DNA of 64,000 nt from Hemibagrus wyckioides (taxonomy: Eukaryota; Chordata; Actinopteri; Siluriformes; Bagridae). Location: positions 26,386,376 through 26,450,375 of the forward strand of contig NC_080717.1 of assembly GCF_019097595.1 (NCBI RefSeq), read 5' to 3'. Position numbers and translations under genes: made by a program. Each line of letters opens with the position of its first letter. Within the stretch, counting starts at the first letter, position 1. Of this stretch, positions 21,331 to 33,062 are shown piece by piece. Below the pieces are notes generated by a model, which searched no databases, was not told where the DNA came from, and worked only from the letters and a program-made list of their open reading frames with translations.

Positions 21331-21955
21331 TTACTTTTTTTAATTAATGAAATATTTGTTTATTAACACATTTATTATTTATTAGCAGGGTTTTTTGTGG
21401 CTTTCTCTACTTGTGTGTCTTGTATCTGATTTTTTATTTTATTTTTTTCCATAGGTCACATATAGTTTATCTGCACGCTCTGGGTTTCATTTAGCACTAT
21501 TCAGAAGGTGTTGCACTAGAAAAGCAGCGTCAGCATTATCACATCTTGTATGCATGAGGCCACTTTGCCCTGGGAATGGCTTTTTTGTCAAAAGTGACTC
21601 ATTTGGTTTTCCCATTAGCATCTCTAGCAGAGAATGTCAGCTTGGTGACTGTACTTTGTGGTAAAAGCCGAGCAGATGAGCAAAAGCGAGGAACAAAACC
21701 ATGCAGTCTGAAGTATGAGCTGATGCACACTCTCATGCCTAGAGGAGGGATTCTGGACCAGATAAGGAAACTGTAGGCATTTAAACATAAGTGGGTTTAG
21801 AATTGCTTAAATATTACATTTTTTAACCACTTTTCAAATAATAAATGTATTTTTAATGATATTTAGTTTTTTAAATTTTCTCAATTTTTATTCTAAATCA
21901 TTGGAAACACAGACATTATGTATAGCCTCCAGAGAAAACCATTCATATGGTACAC
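21331..21955. other. Unassigned AT-rich DNA
   Basis: No gene recognised. The frame at 21576-21776 has no known motif. Confidence 0.5.
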
Positions 21956-22078
21956 ATGTTCTACTATATGATTCATTCATCCTTTCATTCATTCATTCAT
22001 TTATCCATTCATTCATTCATTCATTCATTCATCTTTACTAACTGCTTTATCCTAAACTGGATCTGAAGCCAATCCCTT
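21956..22078 (-). repeat. SINE 3' end with (ATTC)n tail
   Basis: (ATTC)n from about 21961 to 22030 is followed by TAACTGCTTTATCCTAAACTGG. On the minus strand this is the 3' body of a common fish SINE ending in a (GAATGAAT)n tail. Similar CTGCTTTATC text occurs at 32020-32040. The rest of the element is missing or unrecognisable. Confidence 0.55.
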
Positions 22079-22359
22079 TGTGTGAATCATCAGAATCAGG
22101 AGAATCCTCTCCTCCAGTCCATCTCACAGCACCACAGACTCAGACATTTACACATAAGAGATCTAGAAAGATGTTGCAAGAAAGATCGCCAGGTTCGAGA
22201 TGTGCCATGCTGACAGACTCGAACCCAAAAACACTGGGTGGTGTAATAAAATCAAGCAGTAGGTTACACAAATATTTTATTGGACTTTTTTTTTTTAGTA
22301 GTTTTTCACCCTGAGGGCGGAAAAATGATTTATCTTAGCTTAAAAACCTGCCAACTTTA

Positions 22360-22363
22360 TATT

Positions 22364-22397
<34 letters not shown>

Positions 22398-22423
22398 TAT
22401 TGTTGTTGTTATTATTATTATTG

Positions 22424-22492
<69 letters not shown>

Positions 22493-22495
22493 ATA
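22360..22495. repeat. (AAT)n, (TTG/ATT)n and (TTTA)n arrays
   Basis: (AAT)n at 22363-22392 is followed by TTATTGTTGTT-type units and then (ATTT)n to about 22480. AAT and ATT blocks next to each other form an imperfect inverted repeat. Confidence 0.95.
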
Positions 22496-24084
22496 GCCAT
22501 TATACCTCAGCCAAACCTCTACATGTTTTTTTGAGGACAAAACTGTGTTTGTTTTCTACTACATTTACAGTCTAAAAAGTTCTGAAATCTACAGGACTAA
22601 ACCTGTGTATGGATAAAATGTTTGAAAAATGCATCCTTTACGCCCTGAATCGATATATATCTCTGTAATAAATCCGTGATCTGAATTGAATAGAATTGAA
22701 CAAGGAAATATAAAAGTCTGATTAGCAAAGGGAAGGTGGAGAGATTGAATGACAGACGTTTGAATGATGAAAATTCAAAATAAAATTAAAATTCTTTCCT
22801 AAAAACTACATTAAAATTAGACATTTACTAAGTGACTCAGAAGACAAATCACACTTACTCACGCTAGCAAGGTTTTCTACGTCTTTAGGCAGGCCAACTG
22901 ATATTTTTTTAAAGCAAGATTAGTCATAAAGTAAAAACATTTCCATGTCATTTTCTTAAAAAAAAAAAGTATTTATGTTTTCTTTTTAGAAAAGACAGAA
23001 ATTTGGCCAAAATCTGATTTTTTTTTTTGTCTGCTTGACAGAAATCAGTTCCAGTGACATTTAATGGGTTTTCCCTTCCTGTTGTATGAATTATAACCAT
23101 ATCAGACGTCACATCGACAGTCAGTTTCGCACCTACAGCCTAACAAACATGAAATATGTTAAAATACTTCACAACTTAACTACCGCACAGAATAACTGCA
23201 GATTAATTCACCACATAATCCGTGATTAGCAAAGACATAAGAATTTGCTCTGCAGTCATATCATTTGGTAAAGACGTGATCGATTTATACTGTCTGAAAA
23301 GTCTTGTAAAGCGCACAACATGACTCACAAAATCACAACTGATCTGATACCTAAGACAACAAGTATCTTTCTGAGCTAGTGAACTACAGCTGTATTCCTG
23401 TAAATGCTCACATTTGAGGTTTCCCTCCATTCTATCTTTAGATCCATGGTGAAACCACATTTTTATTTCTGTACTTCTCCATTGGACACTATACTTCTCT
23501 AGCCTGACAGTAATTCATTGTAAGTTGTGAATGGGTACTGTCCAAATAACCCTGTGTAACAATTTAAAACCCACTGACTTTAAGCTAATCTTGATTTTTG
23601 ATTTTTTTTTTTTTGTCTGGAAATCGACTTTTGTCTGAATGCTAACACGAACAGTATAAAATATCAGACCTGTTAGCCAAAGTGTGTGTGTGTTTGTACT
23701 GTAATAAAAGACGGTGCCAATGAAGTCTGCAAATATGATTTGAAACAGACTTCCTGTCTAGTTACTTACGAGAGTTTTTCTCACCTTCATCATTTTTTTT
23801 TTTTTGAAACTGTTTGAGAAGGGTGAGGTTATAGATGTGTTAACGCCTAAACAGTCCCTGATTCATATCCATTACTTTTAGATGATGCTCATTTTGTTTT
23901 GTAGTTAAGGGTTATTTCTTTAAATATTCGAAATATTGGTAGCTGTCACTATGTAGTTACACTATTTGGACATAGAAACCAGACGTCCCAAATTACCTGG
24001 AGGATCTTACAGTATGACATGTAGCTCTGTGTGCCTCTGCAGAAGGTATACCATGTGTAGTGTTAATGTAAGCTGCTGTGATTC
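22496..24084. other. Unassigned AT-rich DNA
   Basis: No gene or repeat family recognised. The 23203-23460 minus frame has no motif I know. Homopolymer T/A runs are frequent. Confidence 0.5.
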
Positions 24085-24296
24085 CTCTAAAGCAGGGATG
24101 TCCAATCTTATCCACTAAGGGCCGGTGTGGGTGCAGGTTTTCATTCCAACCAAGCAGAAGCTACACCTGAGTCCACCTGTTTAGTCAACTGATCTTGGCT
24201 TTCAGTAGAATCAGGTGTGGCTTTTGCTCGGTTGGAATGAAAACCTGCACCCACACCGGCCCTTTCTGGATAAGATTGGACACTGCTGCTCTAAAG
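24085..24296. repeat. 8-bp target-site duplication of the MITE
   Basis: CTCTAAAG occurs immediately before (24085-24092) and after (24289-24296) the palindromic element. An exact 8-bp duplication is the hallmark of hAT-superfamily insertion and shows the copy is complete. Confidence 0.9.
24093..24288. mobile_element. hAT-like palindromic MITE
   Basis: A 196-bp non-autonomous DNA transposon. Its two arms of about 77 bp are inverted copies of each other at roughly 90% identity, each containing GTCCAATCTTATCC, AAGGGCCGGTGTGGGTGCAG and TTTTCATTCCAACC. A short loop of about 40 bp holds TTAGTCAACTGATCTTGGC. Ends are CAGGGATGTCC and its imperfect complement ending ACTGCTG. With the flanking 8-bp duplication this places it in the hAT superfamily. 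It has no coding capacity and would need a transposase supplied in trans. The minus frame at 24185-24373 is part of the element and is not a gene. Confidence 0.9.
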
Positions 24297-25340
24297 GATG
24301 ACTTGGCACTTCCAGCGTGACTAGGCACATTGGTGCGGAGCCTCTGCAGATGTCTACCACAGCTGAGCTGCACAGGTTCCTCAAATTAGGGATCTGTGAT
24401 CGAATCAGACTACCATGCAAATTTTTTCTTTACTGCTGTATGTGAGGATTTTTAAAGGTCACGAAGTCACACTTCCTTTTCCATCATTCCTGCAAGTCAC
24501 AGTGAAAGTGACCGGAAAGACAAAGGTGTCACCTGGCTATGAACTCGTCAAACCATCTCATAGCTTTAGCGTCTAAAAAGTCGGACTTCTTAACACCTTT
24601 TAAACTTCCAATTGAGAAGAAAGACTCTCAGTCTGGTGCAGTTTTACAGTAGGTGCAGCGAGGTCACGTTTTGACTGCTGTACTATAAAATACAGTGGTG
24701 TAAATGCTTTCCTATAACTATTTATCATCCTTTATAGGTCCTACCATATCCTGTCTCCCGCTGTACATCGTAGCCCAAAGGATGAGCTCAGGTGATAAAA
24801 CTGTTGCATTTTTTTTTATCACTTCCTTTGGAGGCTTTCCTGCTAAACTCTTGCAACCATCTTGAGTCCAGTTTGCACAGAGTTTATGAGTCTGTGTTTT
24901 ATGGGTAGGGATATCTCTGTAAAGGAGTGCTATGAGCAAACTCTAAGCCTCACCTTATCCACTCTCAGACCTGCACCATCATCCATTTAGACGAAATCTT
25001 ACTCTTTTACTAACTTTCTTTTTCTCTTTCAAACTGTACAGGGTATTGTGCTCAGCTTAGTTTAGCAGATGAAAAAAAAGGAAACATCTGTGTGTTTGTA
25101 GCACTGCTGCACCAGATCACAACAGCCAGCACCCAGAGGAGGAAGAGCACTGCAATCAGGTCTCGAATGTGCTGAAGCAGAAACTGCACATGCCGCTATG
25201 CATTTCCACCACAGATCATACAGCTGTATGGGTGCTTGTGTGTGCGGATGTATGTTTGTGTTTATGGGTCTCTGGGTCTCGCAGAGATAATTTGAGGTAA
25301 TTCTACCTTCAGCAACACACCATGCACAGACATTTATAAG
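24297..25340. other. Unassigned DNA
   Basis: No gene recognised. Moderate GC, few simple repeats. Short open frames carry no known motif. Confidence 0.5.
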
Positions 25341-25485
25341 CTCATTCACACCTAGCATAGCCAATCTATCTTACAGGATGGGGTATCCAGTGGGTGAACA
25401 AGGACAGCATGAGAAACACCACTTGCTACCTGAGAACCAGGGACCCAGGGAGTCTGCAGTAGTACCCACTGTTCTGCCCTAACGA
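25341..25485 (-). repeat. Decayed SINE fragment (minus)
   Basis: The order of CTCATTCACACCTAG, CATAGCCAATCTATC, GGGACCCAGGGAGTCTGCAG and a terminal CCACTGTTCTGCCC matches, with many changes, the minus strand of a tRNA-headed fish SINE whose better copy lies at 36667. This is assigned by layout of short words only, so confidence is limited. Confidence 0.4.
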
Positions 25486-26685
25486 TGCAAATTTTTAAGT
25501 CTTCTGAACTATTTATGCAGATATTGTCAGGTTTTTTTCCACCAAACAGAATTAGGAGGATCTAAGGACCTGGCATTTACAGTTTCATGCTGTACTTCTG
25601 CAAATTTGGTTCAGTGAGCTATGAAAAATGTACTGTACTCTCAGTATCCGTTACTCTCAATCCAATAGAATGTTGTTTCTTATAAGCATCATCAAGCAGA
25701 TTTGCCGAAGGGATATCCTGGAAGACATTGTCCCCAGTTTTACCAACCTACGAGTACCCAGGAAGATCCTGGTGCTCTACCCTTATGTAATTTAGCATCA
25801 ATGATGTGCTGACAAAGTGCTGCACGTCATAAATCACTTTCATTCTCAGCTGGAGAATGGTAAAAACAAACACCTCGACGCTTCTACACTGTTATTTGTA
25901 GTGTAGAGCTTATCATCCTGCTGCTACAATTAGAGTGCTTAAAACTGCTTTGGTGACCCTAGGGAGGAGGCTGTTTGGCATAAAATGTGGCCATAAATGT
26001 GGGTCCTGTGGAATTCTGCGATAGATTTGCAATAGATCCCACTCAGGTTCACAAATAGCAGCCAAGTGAGTAGGTCCAAGTAGACATTAATAATAACATT
26101 ATTAATAATCCAACATTTTAGGAACAGCGAAAATGCTTGCAAAAGAGAACTTCCCAGCATCAGCAGTGGGAAGAATCAATAACTTCCTTTTTAGTGGCTC
26201 TTGCTGCAGTCTATCCCTGGGGCATTTGTAATATTAATAGGGCTTCTGATAAGCTGGCTGAGGTCCAAACACTTCACTTGTGACTGTAGCTGACCTCTGC
26301 CTCACAGGAGAGATCATGTGGTAAAAATGGACTTTCCTGCCATCAGAATCGATTCTGTCTGCAGTATCCTCTGTCCTTTTGTATTAAAGACAAATGACAT
26401 ATGGGTACATGGAAAGGTGGCAGCCCAAGAAGTGATTCACTGGCTTTCTGTTGCTGCATAAAGTCAAGGATTGAACACAAATCAGTGAGTGCCTTTGTGA
26501 TTGAGGGCCTTGTGCAGGGAGTGGACAGTTTCTCACCTGAGCCACAAATCAAGCCACAAATCAAGATCTGTCATGTGGATCCGCACTTTAGACTGCTCTG
26601 AATTCGGGTTATGGTTAACTCTATGAATCAGAGATTCTACTTTTGCATGGCATGCTTGTAAGGCCTAGAAATTGTGCAAAGGAAA
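25486..26685. other. Unassigned DNA, possibly an old repeat
   Basis: No gene recognised. Minus-strand frames at 25939-26160 and 26343-26564 have no known motif. The block runs without clear boundary into the next open frame and may be a decayed mobile element in which CpG has been lost. Confidence 0.35.
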
Positions 26686-27144
26686 TCATATATCACAGCA
26701 AGTTAGAAGAAAAAGGATATGATCACTTTGGTGGTGGTTTCTGAAGGAAGAACCCAAACCAAGGACTTTCAAATCACTGACCTTCTTGCTCGGTTGGAGT
26801 GCATGATGAGAGAGTGCACACAAGAAAGGAGACAAAAAGTCACACAAGAGGATCTTGCTGCATTCCTTTGGCCCCGACTTTATTCCATATCTCCCTGAAA
26901 TGGGATGAACTCCATTGGGAAGGGCGGCCATCACTCTGCTGAGCAGCCAGCATCCTACTGTACATACCGACATACCAGTGTGATGAAGGTGAAGGTCCCT
27001 TAGAGAGTCACAGGCGGGTAGCCCACCCAGTGCCGCTGGCCCACCGTGGCTGACCTTCCTGCGTTCCTGCCCACTGGCCGGCATAGGATCAAGGGCAAGC
27101 TGTGCGTCAGGGGACCGGCCTAACAAGCACTGCGGCTCCGCCAT
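26686..27144 (-). CDS. Unrecognised 152-codon open frame
   Basis: The frame starts at an ATG in a favourable context (AGCGATGGCGG) and is rich in Leu, Pro, Ser and Gly in its first 60 residues. I do not recognise the protein. A TAAAAG sequence lies just upstream of the start. After about residue 57 the DNA reads CACTGGTATGT, a good splice-donor match, so only the first part might be coding. Alternatively the whole block 25.5-27.15 kb may be a decayed retroelement. There is no domain, signal peptide or catalytic motif to decide. Confidence 0.2.
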   Translation of the reverse strand: MAEPQCLLGRSPDAQLALDPMPASGQERRKVSHGGPAALGGLPACDSLRDLHLHHTGMSVCTVGCWLLSRVMAALPNGVHPISGRYGIKSGPKECSKILLCDFLSPFLCALSHHALQPSKKVSDLKVLGLGSSFRNHHQSDHILFLLTCCDI

Positions 27145-30100
27145 CGCTTTTATGCTTTGGCCCAGGAGTGCAATTTCTTCAAACGCTATTTCCTGCAGAT
27201 AAGACCCAAACCATTCCTCCTGTTTTCTTGTTATGAAGTGGAGGAGAGGGGGGTTAGGAAAAGCAATGGCAAGAATAAAGGTTTTGATTTAAACCATGCA
27301 AACGCATCTCAGTACCCTGCAGCTTAAACTGTAACTCGTCCCATATTGGTAAAAAGTGTATATCAGGTATGTTCCCTGTGCTACATAATGAAGCGTCATG
27401 ACTATGACATGCCTGGCTAGTGAAGTGTCGATGCTTTCTGCTTTGGCCCGAAGTGCCTTAATCGTGCCTGCATTACACTATTACTCTACTCACCCAAGAC
27501 CTTGCAAATTGTTTCCAGCTTTAAGGGAAATCTGTTAAGATAGTTTGCAGACTGCGATAAGAGGTAGGTTTTAATATATACAGTGTCCTGCTCTGTCTTT
27601 TTCCCTCTCCCTCTCTCTCTTTGGTGTTTAGACTGCAGAACGTCCAGTATTACGGCAGTATTTATGTCTTATCTTTCAATGTTTGACCTTAAAGCAAGTC
27701 GGCATGAACCACATTCCCACAGTCAAGAATACACCACTGATCCAAAACCTCAGATAACACAAGCTCAAGTTTCCTATAGTAGTTGACAGGAAACAGAATC
27801 CAATAAAAAAAAATGTGTATGAATTATGTAATTGCTCAAGATATACAGTGTGCATGTGAGTACACATGTAATGCCTTAGTCTGGCTGAACTCAGTCACTC
27901 TGCATGAGTGGAAAAACTGGGCCAAAGGAGAAGTTTGTGTGTTTTCCGTCCACGTGTGTATGCTATGATCCCAATCATTCATAAAATCACTTGCTGGGAG
28001 ATCCAGGCATCCTGCTCTTTATCAGCCTGCCCCTGGCTATTAGGCTGGAATGAGAGACTGTCATCGCAACCTCATCTCCCAGATAGCACAGGCGTCTAAA
28101 GGGATGGCACCATCAAAGCCTTGACAGCTTTCCTTCCTCTTTGCTCTGCCTCTGTTTACCGTGTATTCTCTCTACACCCACTATATGTCTTAGTTGATTC
28201 ATTTCTTTGACTCATTCACTATTTTGGGGCCTTCTGTATGTGGGTGTTCTGTATGTGGGTGTCTTTCTTAAAATTACTCCTTCTCTTACCAGGCCCTTTT
28301 GCTGGCCTGGTTTTTCACAATGTAAATAGTGTAGAGGCTTTCTTATTACCTCAGTGGATATTTTTAGATGCAGGGCCAAGTGTAGAGGGAAACAGAAGCG
28401 GCAAACACATAGACCTATCATGCAATTTGTGTATGTGTGTGTATAAATAACCATGGCGTAATTATATTAGAGAGAAAAATTACTCTACAGAGAGATAACT
28501 GGGAGCCTATCTATGGATCCTAATATTAGAGCAAGACATTAATAGTTAATAATAGTTAATAGTTTTTTAGTGTGCGTGTCTGTGTGTGTATGTGAGCTTA
28601 TTTGTGTGAAAGCCTGCGTATGTAGCCGCTATGTGGTCATCGTGTTCATGTTTAAAGCATGTCAGCTCTCGATCTATGCATTTCCAGGTAATGCTAATTG
28701 CAGTTCATTTCATGTTATTATCAGCTCCTGCCCCTGATATTTAACACTCATACTCACACTCGCAATCAGGAAACTAAAAATATGCCGATGACACTTAATA
28801 AGATGTCTGTTTTTACTGTATTATCTTATCAATTGAATATCAACCAGCAGTAATGTTTCATAACCATAAAACAATATTTATATAGTTTCCAAAATGTAGT
28901 TGTCTTCTTTATATATCATATCCTTTCATTAAATCCTTCAGAAATGCCCTAGGTTACTCTCAAAACTCCTTCCGAAACTGTTAAAAACCGTGCATTTCAA
29001 CGTTTGCGTTGTTAAACAAGGCAGGCTGTTCATGAAGAAAGATCACAGCCATCATCACCTATTCACTGTCCCTCTCTTCTCCCTCCCCTCCATCCACACA
29101 CCTCTCTATCGGCATGAAGTGTCCAACCATTGCACAATGCATCCTCTTATAAGTGCGACTGTGAAAGGCTGGAAGCTTCAGGGGTTGGACAGCATCTGAC
29201 CGAGGGCCGTGAGCTTCAGTGAGTGGGGTGTTCCCAACCTCATTCCCCTCCAGGAAGATTACCTTCAGCTGCATCCTCAGCCAGCTGATGACACACATCT
29301 GGGCTTCTGGGCCTCAAGCCAGCCTGAAGACCGAGTCCTCTTGCCGCCGCCACTTCTGCTGTAGTCATCATCATCATTGTTGGATGTTCTTCTCGTCAAA
29401 CAGGAAACGCCTTTTTCCCAGACTTTTTGCACTCTGCTCTTCAAAAGTGAAGCAAGACCACTAAATGTCCTGACTAAACAACAAAGCAACTGATGGGCTT
29501 CTCTGTCTCTTTCTCAACAAGGCATACCCTAGAGGAAGCTCTTATATACACAATTAACTTTTAGCTTTGGCACTTTTTATTCTCTTTATGGACTCCAATG
29601 GTTGAGCAAAGTGCTCGGCCCAGCTGTTTAACTGTCACTTTGATTACCTTTCACCTCACGTTTCAGGAGAAGCTTTTGAGGTTGTTGAGTGACCCACCGA
29701 GCTATATATGGATAATGATGTTTGTGTGGGTGTATCGCTTTTGCTTACAAAAGCCCAACATGAAGGAGCTACACTGCCGGGTTTTTTTGTATGCATTCAA
29801 AAGATGACTCATAGTAGTTTCCACTTAGGCCTGTGTTCTCATTTTGGTTATAGCAATTGCTCAGTGTGTTCTTCACAGAAAATGTAGTTGTGCAGAGTAG
29901 TTGTGGCTCGACTTATAGGTTATGAACATCACTCATCTGGGGCAACATTTAAAGGTGGGCTAAGACTGCAGTTTGTCAAATTATCTGGGTCTGATAAAAA
30001 AAAGGACCAGACTGAGGCTCTAAAACAGTGGCTTACTCTGTCCACTGTCTGAATGGTGGCTATTTTCTTTCCGATCACACTGTGCTCTGCCAGGCATCCA

Positions 30101-32024
30101 GCAGCTACTCACCGGCCTGAACTGTTTTTCAGAGTGCTGATGAGCTCCAGTGATGATGATGATTCTCTAGTTTTTCCTGTCTACCCCATCTACTGCAGCA
30201 GCTTCCTGGCACTGGCCACACTGAGGCCACGGAGGCGGATGTGTCGTGAGAAGAGCCTTCCACCCCGGCCACAAAAGAACTGCCCAAACATCTCCCCTCA
30301 TCCTTCCTTCCTCTGAGAACCCTGAGCATGACATCATAAGCTTGGACCAGAAACGGGAGTTATATGAGGAGGGAAGAGAGAATGGACAGAGGGGGAGTGA
30401 GGTAGGAAGGGATGATCAAGAAAGAGAAACTAACTATGAAGTCGCATATTTTGATCAGATGACCTCTATTGCTTTCAAATAGGCCATGGAAATATCCTTT
30501 TTTTTATTTCAGAAACATATGTTTCTGCCAATCTGTCTTCCTCCTGTGTGGAATCTAATAAAGCACTGAGGCTAATAAAGTGAATTAGGGCCAGAGCTAG
30601 GGAGATGCAGGACAAGGCCTCTTTTCAGTCTTTCTCCAGGGCCTAGACTTTTTTCTCTCAATTCACAGGAAGGGTTTCAGTAATGTGAACACGCTGCTCT
30701 GCTCAGCTTGGCTATGCACTACCTGTGTGCGATTTAAAGTAGAGTGATTTGCACGTGTACTTTGAAGTGCTTTTCTGTGCACTTTTGTCTCAGCTGCAAG
30801 ACGTCCGTTTCCTCCTCGCTCTCGAGAAAGCAAAGGGAAGGCTGTTTCAGCATAGGACTGGTTGATAGTGTCAGATGCCCCATAGAGAGCATAGGAAGTA
30901 TCATACCACATACTATACTCATAGTATGAATAGGGGTATGGGGGTGGGCTGCAGGAGCGAGACACAGATATCGAAAGAAACTGAAAAAAAACTTTTTAGC
31001 CTTTTGCTTTTTGGAAGAAGCCAGCTGTAATAGCAACATACTCCTAACACTTCTCTGAACCACCAGCGTAACCATCAATTTTAGCTCTTGTCATTCAGGG
31101 CCATGGACACAGCAGCTGGACACAGGAAGTCTGTGCTACATGGCGTCTCATCCAATCAGCTGCCTCCAGCTGTCCTGCTCTCGAACACAATTCACGAGGG
31201 TGGCTGCTGCATGCTACTGACAGCGGTTCCTTCAGCTGGCCTTCTCAGTTCTTCCTTCCTAAATTCTCAATTGTGCAGACACATCTGCCACATCCCCCTC
31301 CAGCAACTGACCTCTCTTTCCCTCTCGCTTTCCTTTTAGCTTATACAACCCTTTATTTGCCTGCACCAAGATTCTTAGATCTCCCCTCCTCTCACTTTTT
31401 TTTTCTGACTTTCTCCTGCATACTACCCCTATATTTTATTCAGTTCCCTTCAGCAGAGCCCTGCTTGCTTTTGTTCCAGGTGTTGGTGATTGGGGTCAGA
31501 GGGTGGTGAGGGTGGGGGTGCCCAGTCTCTGTATAGTGAGGCCAGTGGTGGATCAAAGCTCAGCCCTGTAAAACGATCTGAAAGAGTTTCCCATTAGCAT
31601 CCATCAGGGTACCCTGAAAGCTCCCTGCTCAACCGAGGGAGTCTAAGGGCCCCCCAGAGTGGGTGGGGGTGGTGGTGGTGGGGTCAAGAGAGAGAGGAAT
31701 GTTGTGGGGCAACAAGAGGGGCAACTTTGCTGAAGACATACAAGAACTCTATACAGTCACTTTCTTTTTTATTCCTGTCTTCTATCCTATGTTGTAAGCA
31801 TCATTTGTAGTCGCTCACCTTTTTCTTTCTCCTCTTTGCCTTAGTTTTCTCTACATTGTTGAATCTGTAAAAGGATAATATGTCCATCTGTGCATATCTA
31901 TCAGCTTCGTAACTCACGAGCCTCAGAAACTCCACCCAGTAGCGAAAGCTTTGAAATGGGTAATGAAACTTTAACTCATTTGCATAACTCGGCCAGATGT
32001 ATTTTACTTATTAATTCATACATC
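27145..32024. other. Long single-copy-looking stretch, no identified gene
   Basis: About 4.9 kb with few simple repeats. Candidate conserved-type blocks are 28690-28770 (contains TAATGCTAATTGCAG, an octamer/homeodomain-like site), 29160-29400, 30050-30320 and 31560-31690. Open frames at 29059-29489 minus and 30053-30316 plus look ordinary in composition but lack known motifs. A (GAT)n run lies at about 30151-30163. A G-rich run GTGGGTGGGGGTGG lies at 31659-31672. Confidence 0.4.
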
Positions 32025-32190
32025 TGTTGCTTTATCTTGGTCAGGGTCTGGAATTCCGGAGACTATCCTGGGAACATTGGGCGAGAGGTGGTGGGAATAC
32101 ACCATGCCATGATCTCAGGGCACCTTTTCAAACACTCCAGGCACTACAGGCAATAACCCTGAGCCTAGGATAGAACCGGGGACTCTGGGG
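32025..32190 (-). repeat. SINE fragment (minus strand)
   Basis: CTTTATCTTGGTCAGGGTCTG, CCTGGGAACATTGGGCGAGA, GGTGGGAATACACCATG, CTCAGGGCACC and AACCGGGGACTCTGGGG occur in the order expected for the complement of the tRNA-headed fish SINE (3' end first). The central part is deleted. Matches are partial, so this is an old copy. Confidence 0.6.
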
Positions 32191-32915
32191 ATGATCATTT
32201 TATAGTTGTTGAATTGTATTTAGCTTCAACTTGATGTCAGTAAGCACAAGTGTTTCAAGATTTCGTTGTTGTTTCCACAGCCATGTCATTTTACCACAAA
32301 TTAATGTAGTACCTGAGCTGAACTTGGTCACCATTCTGGAGTACAAGCTTGAATAGAGATCATTGATCGGTTATACGCAATCATCACTGAAACATCCCTC
32401 GAGTCAGACAAACACTACCTGAAATTGCTTTTGTACTGGACCATTTTCATTAGTCGTCTAAAAAAATAAACTTACTTTTGAAACTGTACTTTTCCTGTAC
32501 TTCTTGTTGACACCGTTATTTAAAAAAGAATTTAAGCTACATAATTGGACCTTAAGGACCACTGAACTTCAGTCTAAAAGAGAATTAAAGGTACACCACA
32601 TGCCCCTTCCCAGGTAAAAGATTAACAGTATATACTGAAGATGTACCCTTGAAGCTACCGTCGCAGCCACAAGACAAAGTACAGTTTGCTAGCTTTAGTT
32701 TTGAGACTGTAGTATTGATAGATGGCAAACGTTGAAGCTTGTCCAGTGTCGGGATTGTTATGGTTTACCGCAGGGATTAACCACTAACATACTCAAACTG
32801 GGAAAGGAGAGTTAATCCTGAATTTGGATTAGTAACTGTGCCATGCGATATCGTCCTGTGTGGTTAAAATTCTTTAATGTTACTGTGCAGGGAGGGGACG
32901 TTTTACACTGTTGCA
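32191..32915. other. Unassigned DNA
   Basis: No gene or repeat recognised. Confidence 0.5.
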
Positions 32916-32916
32916 C

Positions 32917-33062
32917 AGAATAGAATATACTTTATTGTCAAAGTCAAATGCAATTTGGAGTTCACTCACATACACACACAACAAGAGATACACTCACTGT
33001 TGCTGCTCTGTCTTGTTGTGCACCCACCCACCCGCACACACCCAAACACACACACACACACA
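32917..33062 (-). repeat. LINE-type 3' tail with CA run (minus)
   Basis: On the minus strand this ends TTGACAATAAAGTATATTC TATTCT, a third variant of the GACAATAAAG-type LINE terminus. A CA-rich segment (33019-33061) sits inside it. No coding part is kept. Confidence 0.6.
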
